This document shows, piece by piece, positions 43,016-52,259 of a stretch of 64,000 bases of DNA; position 1 is the first letter of the stretch, and each line of letters starts with the position of its first letter. The notes beneath the pieces are model-generated. The model was not told the origin of the DNA, did no database searches, and saw nothing but the letters and a program-made list of their open reading frames with translations. Made by a program: the position numbers and the translations under genes. The stretch is from Pseudomonas orientalis (lineage in GTDB: Bacteria > Pseudomonadota > Gammaproteobacteria > Pseudomonadales > Pseudomonadaceae), in contig NZ_CP018049.1 of the NCBI RefSeq assembly GCF_002934065.1, positions 4,338,501 through 4,402,500 of the forward strand, written 5' to 3'.

Positions 43016-44206
43016 ATGACCGATGCCACCCAAGCGCCGCTGCGCCCGCTGGCCGACACTTCACCTTCGGCCATCGTCGCCGGTTTCATCGCGATGATGA
43101 CCGGCTACACCAGCTCGCTGGTGCTGATGTTCCAGGCCGGCCAGGCCGCCGGTTTGACCACGGCGCAGATTTCCTCGTGGATCTGGGCGATTTCCATCGG
43201 CATGGCGGTGTGCAGCATCGGCCTGTCCCTGCGTTATCGCACGCCGATCACCATCGCCTGGTCGACACCCGGCGCGGCGCTGTTGATCACAAGCCTGGGC
43301 GGCGTCAGTTACGGCGAGGCCATCGGTGCCTACATCACCTGCGCAGTGCTGGTGACGATCTGCGGGATGACCGGCAGCTTTGAAAAACTCGTCAAGCGTA
43401 TCCCCGCGTCGCTGGCGGCGGCGTTGCTGGCGGGGATTCTGTTCAAGATCGGCAGTGAAATCTTCGTCGCCGCGCAGCATCGCACCGGCCTGGTGCTGGG
43501 GATGTTTTTCACTTACCTGATCATCAAGCGCCTGTCGCCGCGTTATGCGGTGCTGGCCGCACTGGTGAGCGGCACCCTGCTGTCGGGCTTGATGGGGTTG
43601 CTGGATTTCAGCGGCTTTCATCTGGAAGTCGCGACACCGGTATGGACCACGCCGCACTTTTCGCTGGCGGCGACCATCAGCATCGGTATCCCGCTGTTCG
43701 TGGTGGCGATGACCTCGCAGAACATGCCGGGGGTCGCCGTGCTGCGCGCCGACGGCTACACCGTGCCGGCCTCACCATTGATCACCAGCACCGGGCTCGC
43801 CTCGCTGGTGCTGGCGCCCTTTGGCTCCCACGGCATCAACCTGGCGGCCATCAGCGCGGCAATCTGCACCGGGCCGCACGCTCACGAAGACCGCAACAAG
43901 CGCTATACAGCTGCCGTCTGGTGCGGGGTGTTCTACGGGATTGCCGGGGTGTTCGGCGCCACATTGGCGGCGCTCTTCGCCGCGTTGCCCAAGGAACTGG
44001 TGCTGTCGATTGCGGCGCTGGCGTTGTTTGGCTCGATCATCAATGGCCTGAGCATCGCCATGAGTGAGCCCAGGGAACGGGAAGCGGCGTTGATCACCTT
44101 CATGGTCACCGCGTCAGGCCTGACGCTGTTTTCCATTGGTTCGGCGTTCTGGGGGATTGTGGCGGGAGTGTTGACGCTGCTGATTCTGAACGGGCGCAAG
44201 GCATAA
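43016..44206 (+). CDS. BenE-family (benzoate/H+ symporter type) membrane transporter
   Basis: 396 residues, very hydrophobic, about 11-12 membrane segments; begins with the BenE-type SAIVAGFIAMMTGYTSSLVL region. BenE proteins import benzoate-like aromatics, but no aromatic catabolism genes are here and the neighbours are purine genes, so the actual substrate is open. Controlled probably by the divergent GntR regulator. Confidence 0.85.
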   Translation: MTDATQAPLRPLADTSPSAIVAGFIAMMTGYTSSLVLMFQAGQAAGLTTAQISSWIWAISIGMAVCSIGLSLRYRTPITIAWSTPGAALLITSLGGVSYGEAIGAYITCAVLVTICGMTGSFEKLVKRIPASLAAALLAGILFKIGSEIFVAAQHRTGLVLGMFFTYLIIKRLSPRYAVLAALVSGTLLSGLMGLLDFSGFHLEVATPVWTTPHFSLAATISIGIPLFVVAMTSQNMPGVAVLRADGYTVPASPLITSTGLASLVLAPFGSHGINLAAISAAICTGPHAHEDRNKRYTAAVWCGVFYGIAGVFGATLAALFAALPKELVLSIAALALFGSIINGLSIAMSEPREREAALITFMVTASGLTLFSIGSAFWGIVAGVLTLLILNGRKA

Positions 44207-44235
44207 AAAAACGGCGACCCTCAGGTCGCCGTTTT
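44207..44235. terminator. bidirectional terminator between the transporter and yggL
   Basis: AAAACGGCGACC-(CTCA)-GGTCGCCGTTTT with A and T runs on both sides, located between two converging genes; it can end both transcripts. Confidence 0.9.
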
Positions 44236-44243
44236 GTTTAGTA

Positions 44244-44588
44244 TCACTTGGCCGCGTTGATCGGCTTTTCCGGATACCACACGTCCAGCAACGGGCTGAC
44301 TTCAGCCTTGGTCAGCTCGGAACGGGTTTTCAGCCAGGCTTCAACGGCAGCACGCTGCTCTTCGTTGACCGAGCCACGCTTCTGCAGGCAAACCAGACCG
44401 TAGTCATCGCCGCCGACATAACCCAGACCGTTGGCTTCCATGGCTTCTTTGATGAATGCTTCGAGGAAAGCGTCGATAGCTTCTTCACTCAGGCCTTCTT
44501 TGAAGTCCAGGTTCAGTTCGAAACCCAGCTCTTGAAATTCATCAACGCACAGTTTTTTGCGCAGACGCTGGGAACGGTTAGTCGCCAT
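44244..44588 (-). CDS. yggL: YggL family 50S-ribosome-associated protein (DUF469)
   Basis: 114 residues, small and acidic, with the conserved N-terminal RSQRLRKKLCVDEFQELGF and GGDDYGLVCLQ segments. The E. coli homologue associates with the 50S subunit; the precise role is uncertain. Single-gene unit ended by the shared terminator. Confidence 0.85.
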   Translation of the reverse strand: MATNRSQRLRKKLCVDEFQELGFELNLDFKEGLSEEAIDAFLEAFIKEAMEANGLGYVGGDDYGLVCLQKRGSVNEEQRAAVEAWLKTRSELTKAEVSPLLDVWYPEKPINAAK

Positions 44589-44825
44589 TGGAACAATCCT
44601 CTTAAGTAATAACGGCCGGCACTTTAGCAGTTTAAGGCGGCAATTGCCCGACTCTCTGGGACGGGCGGCGTTTGGCCGATAAAAAAACCCGGATTACCCG
44701 CTATCGTTCAGCTACAAGTAAGCTCGGCTTGGGGCATAATGCCGACACTTTCATGACCAATGAGGGATTTTTCTTGTATACCCCTCGCCTTTTTCACCCT
44801 TCTCAGCAGTAGGGTCTTATTTTTT

Positions 44826-46286
44826 ATGATCAAATCGTTGCGTTCCGTTTTCCTCGCCGGTGTTCTTCTGCCATTGGCCCTGCATGCCACCGCCGCCCCC
44901 GTCAATAACACCCTGCCCCCCAGTGTTGCCCAGGCCCTTCAGAAGGCCAAACTGCAAAATACCGCCCTGTCCCTGGTGATGTTGCCCTTGAACGGCCCCG
45001 GTACGCCGACCGTCTTCAATGCCGACGTTTCGGTGAACCCGGCCTCCACCATGAAACTGGTGACAACCTACGCGGCCCTGGAAATGCTCGGCCCCAACCA
45101 TCAGTGGAAAACCGAGTTCTACACCGACGGTGTACTCAGTGGCGGCGTGTTGCGCGGCAACCTGTATCTCAAGGGCGGCGGCGATCCCAAGCTGAACATG
45201 GAGAAACTCTGGCTGTTGATGCGCGACCTGCGCGCCAACGGCGTACAGCAGGTTACCGGTGACCTGGTCCTGGATCGCAACTTCTTCCAGCAGCCACAAT
45301 TGCCGGAGTTCAATGATGACGGCAACGACGAGAACAAGCCGTTCCTGGTCAAGCCGGACGCCCTGCTGGTCAACCTCAAGGCCCTGCGCTTCGTGACGCG
45401 CAATGATGCCGGGCGGGTGATCGTGTCGGTCGAGCCGCCGATTGCGAGCATTCGCATCGACAACCAGGTGAAAGTGTCCAACGCCAAACAGTGCACCGGC
45501 GACGTGCGCTACAGCCCGGTGACCGCCGCCGATGGCAGTGTGACCGTGACCGTCAGTGGCCAGTTGGCGGACGGTTGCAGCTCGCAGACCTACCTGTCGC
45601 TGCTCGACCATGCCACCTACACCGCCGGCGCCGTGCGTGCGATCTGGAAGGAATTGGGCGGCACCATCCAGGGCCGCGATATCCAGGCGCCGGTGCCCAA
45701 GGATGCCAAGGTGCTGGCCCGTGCCTTCTCGCCGGACCTGGCGGAAATCATCCGCGACATCAACAAATACAGTAACAACACCATGGCCCAGCAGCTGTTC
45801 CTGAGCCTGGGTGCGCAGTTTCGCAACGATGCCGACGGCGACGATGCCAAGGCAGCGCAACGCGTGGTGCGTCAGTGGCTGGCGAAAAAAGGCATTACCG
45901 CGCCACACCTGGTGATGGAGAACGGCTCCGGCCTGTCCCGCGCCGAACGGGTCAGCGCCCGTGAGATGGCGGCCATGCTGCAAGCGGCCTGGAAAAGCCC
46001 CTACGCCGCCGAATACATCAGCTCGCTGCCGATCGCCGGCACCGACGGCACCATGCGTAAACGCCTGAAGACCACCGCCATGCGCGGCGAAGCCCATGTG
46101 AAGACCGGCACCTTGAACACCGTGCGCGCCATCGCCGGGTTCAGCCGCGACAACAATGGCAACACCTGGGCGGTGGTGGCGATTCTCAACGATTCCAAGC
46201 CGTGGGGCGCGTCGTCGGTGCTGGACCAGGTGCTGCTTGACCTGTATCGCCAGCCGAAAGCAGTGGCAGCCGCGCCGGTGCTCTAG
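44826..46286 (+). CDS. dacB: D-alanyl-D-alanine carboxypeptidase/endopeptidase (PBP4)
   Basis: 486 residues with a signal peptide (about 1-26, ending ATA-AP). Serine peptidase S13 family: SxxK as STMKLVT, SxN as YSNNTMAQQ, KTG as HVKTGTLN. It trims peptidoglycan cross-links and stem peptides in the periplasm. I start at MIKSLRSVF because the 22 upstream codons would bury the signal peptide; an AGGG lies upstream. The stop codon lies inside a 20-bp palindrome. Confidence 0.93.
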   Translation: MIKSLRSVFLAGVLLPLALHATAAPVNNTLPPSVAQALQKAKLQNTALSLVMLPLNGPGTPTVFNADVSVNPASTMKLVTTYAALEMLGPNHQWKTEFYTDGVLSGGVLRGNLYLKGGGDPKLNMEKLWLLMRDLRANGVQQVTGDLVLDRNFFQQPQLPEFNDDGNDENKPFLVKPDALLVNLKALRFVTRNDAGRVIVSVEPPIASIRIDNQVKVSNAKQCTGDVRYSPVTAADGSVTVTVSGQLADGCSSQTYLSLLDHATYTAGAVRAIWKELGGTIQGRDIQAPVPKDAKVLARAFSPDLAEIIRDINKYSNNTMAQQLFLSLGAQFRNDADGDDAKAAQRVVRQWLAKKGITAPHLVMENGSGLSRAERVSAREMAAMLQAAWKSPYAAEYISSLPIAGTDGTMRKRLKTTAMRGEAHVKTGTLNTVRAIAGFSRDNNGNTWAVVAILNDSKPWGASSVLDQVLLDLYRQPKAVAAAPVL

Positions 46287-46294
46287 AGCACCGG
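46275..46294. terminator. perfect palindrome between converging dacB and diguanylate cyclase genes
   Basis: CCGGTGCTCTAGAGCACCGG is a 20-bp perfect palindrome that includes the dacB stop codon. RNA of either strand can fold it, but there is no T run, so termination is only a possibility. Confidence 0.4.
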
Positions 46295-46295
46295 T

Positions 46296-48677
46296 TCAGT
46301 CTGTGGGAGCGGGTTCCACCCGGTCCCTGCCCGCCTGTTTGGCGACATAGACAGCCGAATCCGCGCGCAGCAGCAAGCCATCGATGCCTTCATCGATCCG
46401 CCAGCTGGCGACCCCGAAGCTGGCGGTGACGACGCCCACCGGTGCCATCGGCACACTGCGCAACGACTGCCACAACTCCATCGCCAGGCAATAGGCCTGG
46501 GCGCTATCGGTATGCGGGCAGAGCACCACGAACTCTTCTCCACCCAGTCGGCAGAACACGTCGGTGCGGCGCAGGCGCTGGCTGATTCGCTTGCACAGCT
46601 CGCGCAATACGTCGTCGCCGATACCATGCCCGTGCTGGTCGTTGATCCGTTTGAAGTGGTCGATATCCAGCATGATCACCGACAGCGCTCCCGATGTGCG
46701 GTTCAGGCGCAACAGTTCGACTTTCATGCGGTCCTGGAAATAGCGACGATTGTGGATGCCGGTCAGGGAGTCGGTGATGGACAGCGTGCGCAATTCGTCT
46801 TCCACGCGCTTTAGATCGGAAATATCCGACACATAGCCGTGCCACAACGTACCGCCGCCGGGTAATTCTTCCGGGGTCGCTTCGCCACGAATCCAGCGCA
46901 GGCCCCGCTGGGGCAACTGCACGCGATATTCTTCGCGCCAATGGCTCAATTGCAGCGCCGACAAGCGAATTGACGCGCGTACCCGCTCGAGGTCCTGGGG
47001 GTGAATGCGCTCCAGGATTTTGCCCGCATCCTGCTGCAACACGCCAAGCTCGATTTCATAGATATCGCGCATGCCTTCGCTGGTGTAAATGAAGCGCCAG
47101 CGATCGTGGGGCTCCAGGGTGAACTGGAAGATGCCGCCAGGTACATGGGCGCTGAGCTTTTTCAGCAAGCGATCCCGTGCGGCCAAGGCCTCGTAGGCAC
47201 GTTTCTGCTCAGTGACATCCAGGTAAATGGCCAGGTGCCCGACCCACAGCCCATGGTCATCCAGCAACACTGTGGCCAGCATATTCACGGTCAAAGGGCT
47301 GCCGTCCTCACGCACCAGCGTCCACTCGCGGGCGTCGTGCTGCCTGTCCGGGCTTTCCACCAGCATCGCCTGGCTCGGCGTAATACGCTTGCCCAGCGCC
47401 GCGCTCAAACGCGTGGCGCGGGCCTCAAGCTCCGAGGCCAGGTGCAGGCTTTCCAGCGTCAGGTGGCCCACCACGTGTTCGCTCTTGAATCCCAGCATCC
47501 GTTCGGCGCCGGCATTGAACATGTTGATGACTCCGCGCAAGTCAGTGGCAATGATTGCGACGTGCGTTGCCGCGTCCAGCACACTGCGCAATTGGCCGTG
47601 CGCGCCGCGCAGTTCCTGTTCACGCAGGCGCAACTGCGCGGTACGCTGCTCCACCAGTGCCAGCGCCCGCTGGCGTTGGCTGACCAGCACATAGAGCAGA
47701 GCCGCGAGCAGCGCACTCAGCAGCACGCCCATGACCAATATGGTGTGGGTCGAAGAATGGTTGGCCTTGTCGAATACCTCGCTGGCGCGCAGGCTCAGCG
47801 CGTAGACGTGGTCACCGAGGGTAAGTCGTCGGGCAGCGACAAGATCGCTGTCGCCCGGCACATTGCTCGACGCATACAGCACCCGCTGCTCAGTGTCGGA
47901 GGTATCGACGATCTGCATCACCAGGTTATCCCGGCTGGACTTGGGCAAACCCTCGGCCACCAGCTGGCGCATGCTGATCACCGCCATGACATAGCCGTAC
48001 GGCTGGGGATCGGCCGTTTTGCGCACCGGCGCCACCAGCAGCACCCCGGCGGCATACGCCGGCTCCAGGCCCACCAGTTGCATGGGCTGGGACACCGCCG
48101 CCTGGCCGCTGGCTTGCGCGCGCTCGACAACAGCGCGCCGCAGGGGTTGGGCCAGCAGATCAAAACCCATTGGCGAGCCCAACAGACTCTGGGTCTGGCT
48201 ATATAAGACCGGCACGTATTCATCGCGCTCGGACGCCGGCGCCAGCTCGCCTGCCGAATTCAATTCGCGGATGGTGAAAGGTGCGCCACGCTGGCGCGAG
48301 ATGGCCTGTTCGAACTGGCTGCGCTGATCCCCGGACACCCGCGGCGCCCAGGCATAGGCACGCGCGTGCAACAACAGGGACTGGGCGAAGCCGTCAAATT
48401 CGGCGCGGGACACGTCGTCGGAATTGACGAAAAAACGCCGCAGGCTATCCAGGCGCAGCTCCTGGTCTTCGAAGCGTTCCTGAATCCGGCTGTAGCGCTC
48501 GCTGACCAGCAACTGGAAGCGCTGGCGCACCTGTTGCTGATACAGGTCGGCAGCGGCCCACGCGATGACCAGGGTCAGCGCGCTACCCGTTGCCACGACC
48601 ACCAATGCCACCAGCCAAGCCGATGCCTGTTCACTGATAAAACCAAGGATTTTCGGGCGTACGGCTTGCATCGGCAT
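46296..48677 (-). CDS. membrane diguanylate cyclase with CHASE, PAS and GGDEF domains
   Basis: 793 residues. N-terminal membrane helix (about 20-43), a periplasmic CHASE-type sensor (about 44-310), a second membrane helix (about 315-337), a coiled coil, two PAS regions (about 370-490 and 500-620) and a GGDEF domain. The active site RLGGEEFVVL is intact and the inhibitory site RRTD lies five residues upstream, so the enzyme should make c-di-GMP with product feedback. No EAL domain. Start chosen at the ATG at 48677; 48671 and 48686 are alternatives. Confidence 0.9.
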   Translation of the reverse strand: MPMQAVRPKILGFISEQASAWLVALVVVATGSALTLVIAWAAADLYQQQVRQRFQLLVSERYSRIQERFEDQELRLDSLRRFFVNSDDVSRAEFDGFAQSLLLHARAYAWAPRVSGDQRSQFEQAISRQRGAPFTIRELNSAGELAPASERDEYVPVLYSQTQSLLGSPMGFDLLAQPLRRAVVERAQASGQAAVSQPMQLVGLEPAYAAGVLLVAPVRKTADPQPYGYVMAVISMRQLVAEGLPKSSRDNLVMQIVDTSDTEQRVLYASSNVPGDSDLVAARRLTLGDHVYALSLRASEVFDKANHSSTHTILVMGVLLSALLAALLYVLVSQRQRALALVEQRTAQLRLREQELRGAHGQLRSVLDAATHVAIIATDLRGVINMFNAGAERMLGFKSEHVVGHLTLESLHLASELEARATRLSAALGKRITPSQAMLVESPDRQHDAREWTLVREDGSPLTVNMLATVLLDDHGLWVGHLAIYLDVTEQKRAYEALAARDRLLKKLSAHVPGGIFQFTLEPHDRWRFIYTSEGMRDIYEIELGVLQQDAGKILERIHPQDLERVRASIRLSALQLSHWREEYRVQLPQRGLRWIRGEATPEELPGGGTLWHGYVSDISDLKRVEDELRTLSITDSLTGIHNRRYFQDRMKVELLRLNRTSGALSVIMLDIDHFKRINDQHGHGIGDDVLRELCKRISQRLRRTDVFCRLGGEEFVVLCPHTDSAQAYCLAMELWQSLRSVPMAPVGVVTASFGVASWRIDEGIDGLLLRADSAVYVAKQAGRDRVEPAPTD

Positions 48678-48810
48678 AGGCAACACTCACAGCGCCAGCG
48701 TGCGGGGTGTCACTTTGGCTGGACGTTAAGTTATAGCCATCCGTCGGGGGTTTGACCAGTGTAAAAAATGCGCACGCTAAATGTGGGAGGAGGCTTGCCC
48801 TAATACCGTC

Positions 48811-48910
48811 TGTAGGAGCGAGCTTGCTCGCGAAAAACTCACAGGCACCGCGTTCATTCAGGAAGCACGCGTTATCGTTGACGTTTTTCGCGAGCAAGCT
48901 CGCTCCTACC
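48811..48910. repeat. 100-bp REP doublet (REPIN-like), copy 4, nested in another REP pair
   Basis: Spacer is the reverse complement of that at 18969 and 26260 with few changes. Outer halves of a different REP class (ATGTGGGAGGAGGCTTGCCC at 48781 and GGGCTTGCCTCCCCACAT after 48922) flank it symmetrically, so again the doublet lies inside an older pair. Confidence 0.9.
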
Positions 48911-48947
48911 TGATTTGCATTAGGGCTTGCCTCCCCACATTGGCTAC

Positions 48948-51212
48948 TCAGCGTGCGCTGATTTTCCACGCCCGATGGATCTTCGCGTTACGCGCGAAAT
49001 CCGGGTCGATGGTCTTGTCGCTGATTTCCTCGACCGCATAGCGTTCGCTGAGGTTGTCTTCCAGCTGGAACTTGCGAAAATTGTTCGAGAAGTACAACAC
49101 GCCCCCCGGCGCCAGGCGCGCCATGGCCAGGTCGAGCAACTGCACGTGGTCACGCTGGACGTCGAAGATGCCTTCCATGCGCTTGGAGTTGGAAAAGGTT
49201 GGCGGGTCGATGAAAATCATATCGAACTCGTCACGACTGGCTTCCAGCCACGCCATCACGTCACCCTGTTCCAGGCGGTTCTTGTCGGAAAACCCGTTGA
49301 GGGAAAAATTGCGCCGCGCCCAGTCCAGGTAGGTCTTGGACAAATCGACACTGGTGGTGCTGCGCGCGCCGCCCTTGGCTGCGTGCACACTGGCGGTAGC
49401 GGTGTAGCAATACAGGTTGAGGAAACGCTTGCCCGCCGCTTCCTTCTGAATGCGCATGCGCATCGGCCGGTGATCAAGGAACAGGCCGGTGTCCAGGTAA
49501 TCGGTGAGGTTGACCAACAGCTTCACGCCACCTTCGCTGACCTCGGTGAACTTGCCCTGGGCGCTTTGGCGCTCGTATTGCTTGGTACCGCTCTGGCGCT
49601 CGCGACGCTTGACCACCACGCGGCTCTTGTCGACGTTGAGCGCCTGGGGAATCGCCGCGAGCGCGTCAAACATGCGCGCCGAGGCCTTCTCCGGGTCGAT
49701 GGACTTGGGCGCGGCATATTCCTGCACATGCACCCAATCGTGATACAGGTCGATGGCCATGGAATACTCCGGCATGTCGGCGTCGTACACACGGTAGCAA
49801 TCCACGCCCTCACGCTTGGCCCACTTGCCCAGCTGCTTGAGGTTTTTCTGCAGGCGGTTGGCGAACATCTGCCCGCCTTCGCTCAGGCGCGCCTGTTCGA
49901 CCACCGGCGCCGGGGCCGGCTTGATCGGGTTGCCGTTCTTGTTGTACTGACGCTCTGCCGGTTCGGTCGGAGCCTGGTCGTAGGCCGCTTGCTCACGCTC
50001 GGCCTGGCGCTGCTCCGGGGTGCGACGCTCGCCGGTGACGAACTGATCGGGGTTGACCTTGATCAGCAACAATTTGCACGGCAAGGCGCCGTTCCAGAAC
50101 GAATACTGTTTGTGGCTGCGAATGCCCATGCGCTTGCCCAGGTCCGGCGCGCCGGTGAACACGGCCGCCTCCCAACCCATGCAGGCCTGGCGCAGACGCT
50201 CGCCGAGGTTCTGGTATAGATACAACAGGCTGGCCTCATCACCCAAACGCTCGCCGTACGGCGGGTTGCAGATCACCAGGCCTTTCTGGTTCTGGTCCGG
50301 GCGCGGCTCGAACGTGCCGACTTCGCCCTGGTACACCTTGATCCAGTGGCTCAGGCCTGCGCGCTCGATGTTGTTGCGGGCCGGCTGGATCAGGCGCGGA
50401 TCGGCTTCGTAGCCACGCACCCACAGCGGGGTTTTGTTCATGCCGACAGCGGCACGTTCAGTGGCCTCGGCGTGCAGTTTCTTCCACAGCGCCGGGACGT
50501 GTCCGAGCCAGGTGGTGAAGCCCCACAGTTCGCGGTTGAGGTTGGGGGCCATGTCGGCGGCGATCATGGCGCCTTCAACCAGGAAGGTGCCGACGCCGCA
50601 CATCGGGTCGGTCAATGCGCCGCCTTCGGCAGCGATGCGAGGCCAGCCGGCGCGGATCAGGATCGCCGCCGCGAGGTTTTCCTTCAGCGGCGCGGCACCC
50701 TGCTGCAGGCGGTAGCCGCGCTGGTGCAGGCTGTGGCCGGACAGGTCGAGGGACAGGATGGCTTCGCCACGGTCCAGGCGCAGGTGGATGCGCAGGTCCG
50801 GGTTGATCTTGTCGATGGACGGGCGTTCGCCGGTCGGGGTGCGCAGCTTGTCGACAATCGCATCCTTGACCTTGAGCGCGCCGAAGTGGGTGTTATCGAT
50901 GCCCGAGCCGTGACCGCTGAACTCCACCGCCAGGCTGCCGTCGCTGACCATGTGGTCGGCCCACTCGATATCCAGCACGCCGTGGTAGAGGTCCTCGGCG
51001 TCCTTCATCGGGAAGCGCTTGAGGACCAGCAGCACCCGGTTGGCCAGGCGCGACCAGAGGCACAGGCGGTAGGCGGTTTCCATGTCGGCCATGCCGCGCA
51101 CGGCCGAGGTGTGCTCGCGGGCCTCCTCAAGGCCAAGCCCGACGGCTTCCTCGATCAGCAGGCCTTCGAGGCCCTTGGGGCAGGTGAGGAAGAGTTCAAA
51201 ACGGTCCGACAT
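48948..51212 (-). CDS. rlmL: bifunctional 23S rRNA methyltransferase RlmKL (m2G2445 / m7G2069)
   Basis: 754 residues; fusion of RlmL and RlmK. N-terminal THUMP domain (about 45-155), a first Rossmann methyltransferase with ICNPPYGERLG (NPPY motif), and a C-terminal methyltransferase with IFIDPPTFSNS. Starts MSDRFELFLTCPKGLE; the 72 preceding in-frame codons lack family similarity. Divergent from rmf. Confidence 0.93.
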   Translation of the reverse strand: MSDRFELFLTCPKGLEGLLIEEAVGLGLEEAREHTSAVRGMADMETAYRLCLWSRLANRVLLVLKRFPMKDAEDLYHGVLDIEWADHMVSDGSLAVEFSGHGSGIDNTHFGALKVKDAIVDKLRTPTGERPSIDKINPDLRIHLRLDRGEAILSLDLSGHSLHQRGYRLQQGAAPLKENLAAAILIRAGWPRIAAEGGALTDPMCGVGTFLVEGAMIAADMAPNLNRELWGFTTWLGHVPALWKKLHAEATERAAVGMNKTPLWVRGYEADPRLIQPARNNIERAGLSHWIKVYQGEVGTFEPRPDQNQKGLVICNPPYGERLGDEASLLYLYQNLGERLRQACMGWEAAVFTGAPDLGKRMGIRSHKQYSFWNGALPCKLLLIKVNPDQFVTGERRTPEQRQAEREQAAYDQAPTEPAERQYNKNGNPIKPAPAPVVEQARLSEGGQMFANRLQKNLKQLGKWAKREGVDCYRVYDADMPEYSMAIDLYHDWVHVQEYAAPKSIDPEKASARMFDALAAIPQALNVDKSRVVVKRRERQSGTKQYERQSAQGKFTEVSEGGVKLLVNLTDYLDTGLFLDHRPMRMRIQKEAAGKRFLNLYCYTATASVHAAKGGARSTTSVDLSKTYLDWARRNFSLNGFSDKNRLEQGDVMAWLEASRDEFDMIFIDPPTFSNSKRMEGIFDVQRDHVQLLDLAMARLAPGGVLYFSNNFRKFQLEDNLSERYAVEEISDKTIDPDFARNAKIHRAWKISAR

Positions 51213-51744
51213 GGGGCATTCCAGGCTTTTCAGCAATAAATGAACGGGCGACGCATCGCCGGCTCGGTTTTCAATCAAGCACTTTTCTTGAAGAGCGCTC
51301 GCGTGGCACGAATGTGCCGTTCCACCCCGTCTGACGGGCCCTCGGGCCTTTATCGACGGTGCAGAAAAAGAATTTGAAGCAACAAAAAGAAATATCCCTA
51401 CCCTTCGTCGAATAATAACCGACTGCAACAGGGGGTCATTCTCACCAAAGGATTAATCACATTTCCTTCGCAGGGCACATCATAGCTGGCTTTGCTTGAA
51501 AAAAGGGGCGAAAAGCCATCCCAGCTTATGGCTATAGCATCGTTATCGTTACGTGCTTATGACAAAACGATCATTGAATCCATGTGACCTATTGGTTAGA
51601 ACTCAACACAGGTTGGCGCCGTAACGACGCCGACACATCGGCTCGCCACGCCGGCAGCGAGCCCACCAACGGCAGAAAAACTCTGCCCGGCCTCAGACGA
51701 GGCCGAAGGATATCTAGACAGTCAACAAGTGAGGGAAACACCCT
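51213..51744. other. intergenic region before rmf
   Basis: No gene or REP was found. It is A/T-richer than its surroundings and probably holds a long rmf leader and promoter. Around 51483-51535 complementary segments (ATAGCTGGCTTT, AAAAGCC, CAGCT, GGCTATAG) could fold into a nested hairpin; no known motif was recognised. Confidence 0.4.
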
Positions 51745-51960
51745 ATGAGAAGACTTAAGCGTGATCCGTTGGAAAGAGCATTTTTACGCGGATATCAATA
51801 TGGCGTTCATGGAAAATCCCGTGAGCTTTGCCCATTTACTCTACCGTCGGTACGCCAAGCCTGGATCAATGGCTGGCGAGAAGGACGTGGCGACAACTGG
51901 GACGGTATGACTGGCACTGCGGGCATCCACAGACTCAACGAACTTCACGCCGTCGGCTAA
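51745..51960 (+). CDS. rmf: ribosome modulation factor
   Basis: 71 residues, basic, matching the RMF pattern (MRRLKRDPLERAFLRGYQYG, then REGRGDNWDGM). RMF dimerises 70S ribosomes into 100S particles in stationary phase. GAGGGAAA is a good Shine-Dalgarno; a strong terminator follows 90 bases later. Confidence 0.95.
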   Translation: MRRLKRDPLERAFLRGYQYGVHGKSRELCPFTLPSVRQAWINGWREGRGDNWDGMTGTAGIHRLNELHAVG

Positions 51961-52050
51961 TCAGGGCACTTACAATCCGACACATCAACTTGAATAGATA
52001 GATAGCGACTTAACCACGCACGTCCTATCCGGGCGGCGGGCTTCGGCCCA

Positions 52051-52076
52051 GGGGCTCCTTCAGGGAGCCCTTTTTA
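52051..52076 (+). terminator. intrinsic terminator after rmf
   Basis: GGGCTCC-TTCAG-GGAGCCC followed by TTTTTATT; the G/C-rich 7-bp stem and U tract make this a strong rho-independent terminator. Confidence 0.92.
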
Positions 52077-52088
52077 TTGCCTGTAACT

Positions 52089-52225
52089 GATCGTTCCCTC
52101 GCTCTGCGTGGGAATGCATCCCGTGACGCTCCGCGTCACCATTGCGCAAGTGTCGGATTTTGCGCGCTGAAAGTTGGACGCGGAGCGTCCTGGGCGGCAT
52201 TCCCACGCAGAGCGTGGGAACGATC
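52089..52225. repeat. palindromic GATCGTTCCC repeat, copy 2
   Basis: Same outer arms as copy 1 (GATCGTTCCC...GTGGGAACGATC) and the same inner TGACGCTCCGCGTCA / GACGCGGAGCGTCC pair, but with about 35 extra bases at 52140-52174 (TGCGCAAGTGTCGGATTTTG...) between the inner arms. Confidence 0.85.
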
Positions 52226-52259
52226 TTCGGGGCGCGCGGGAACGAGCGTTCTGGAACCC

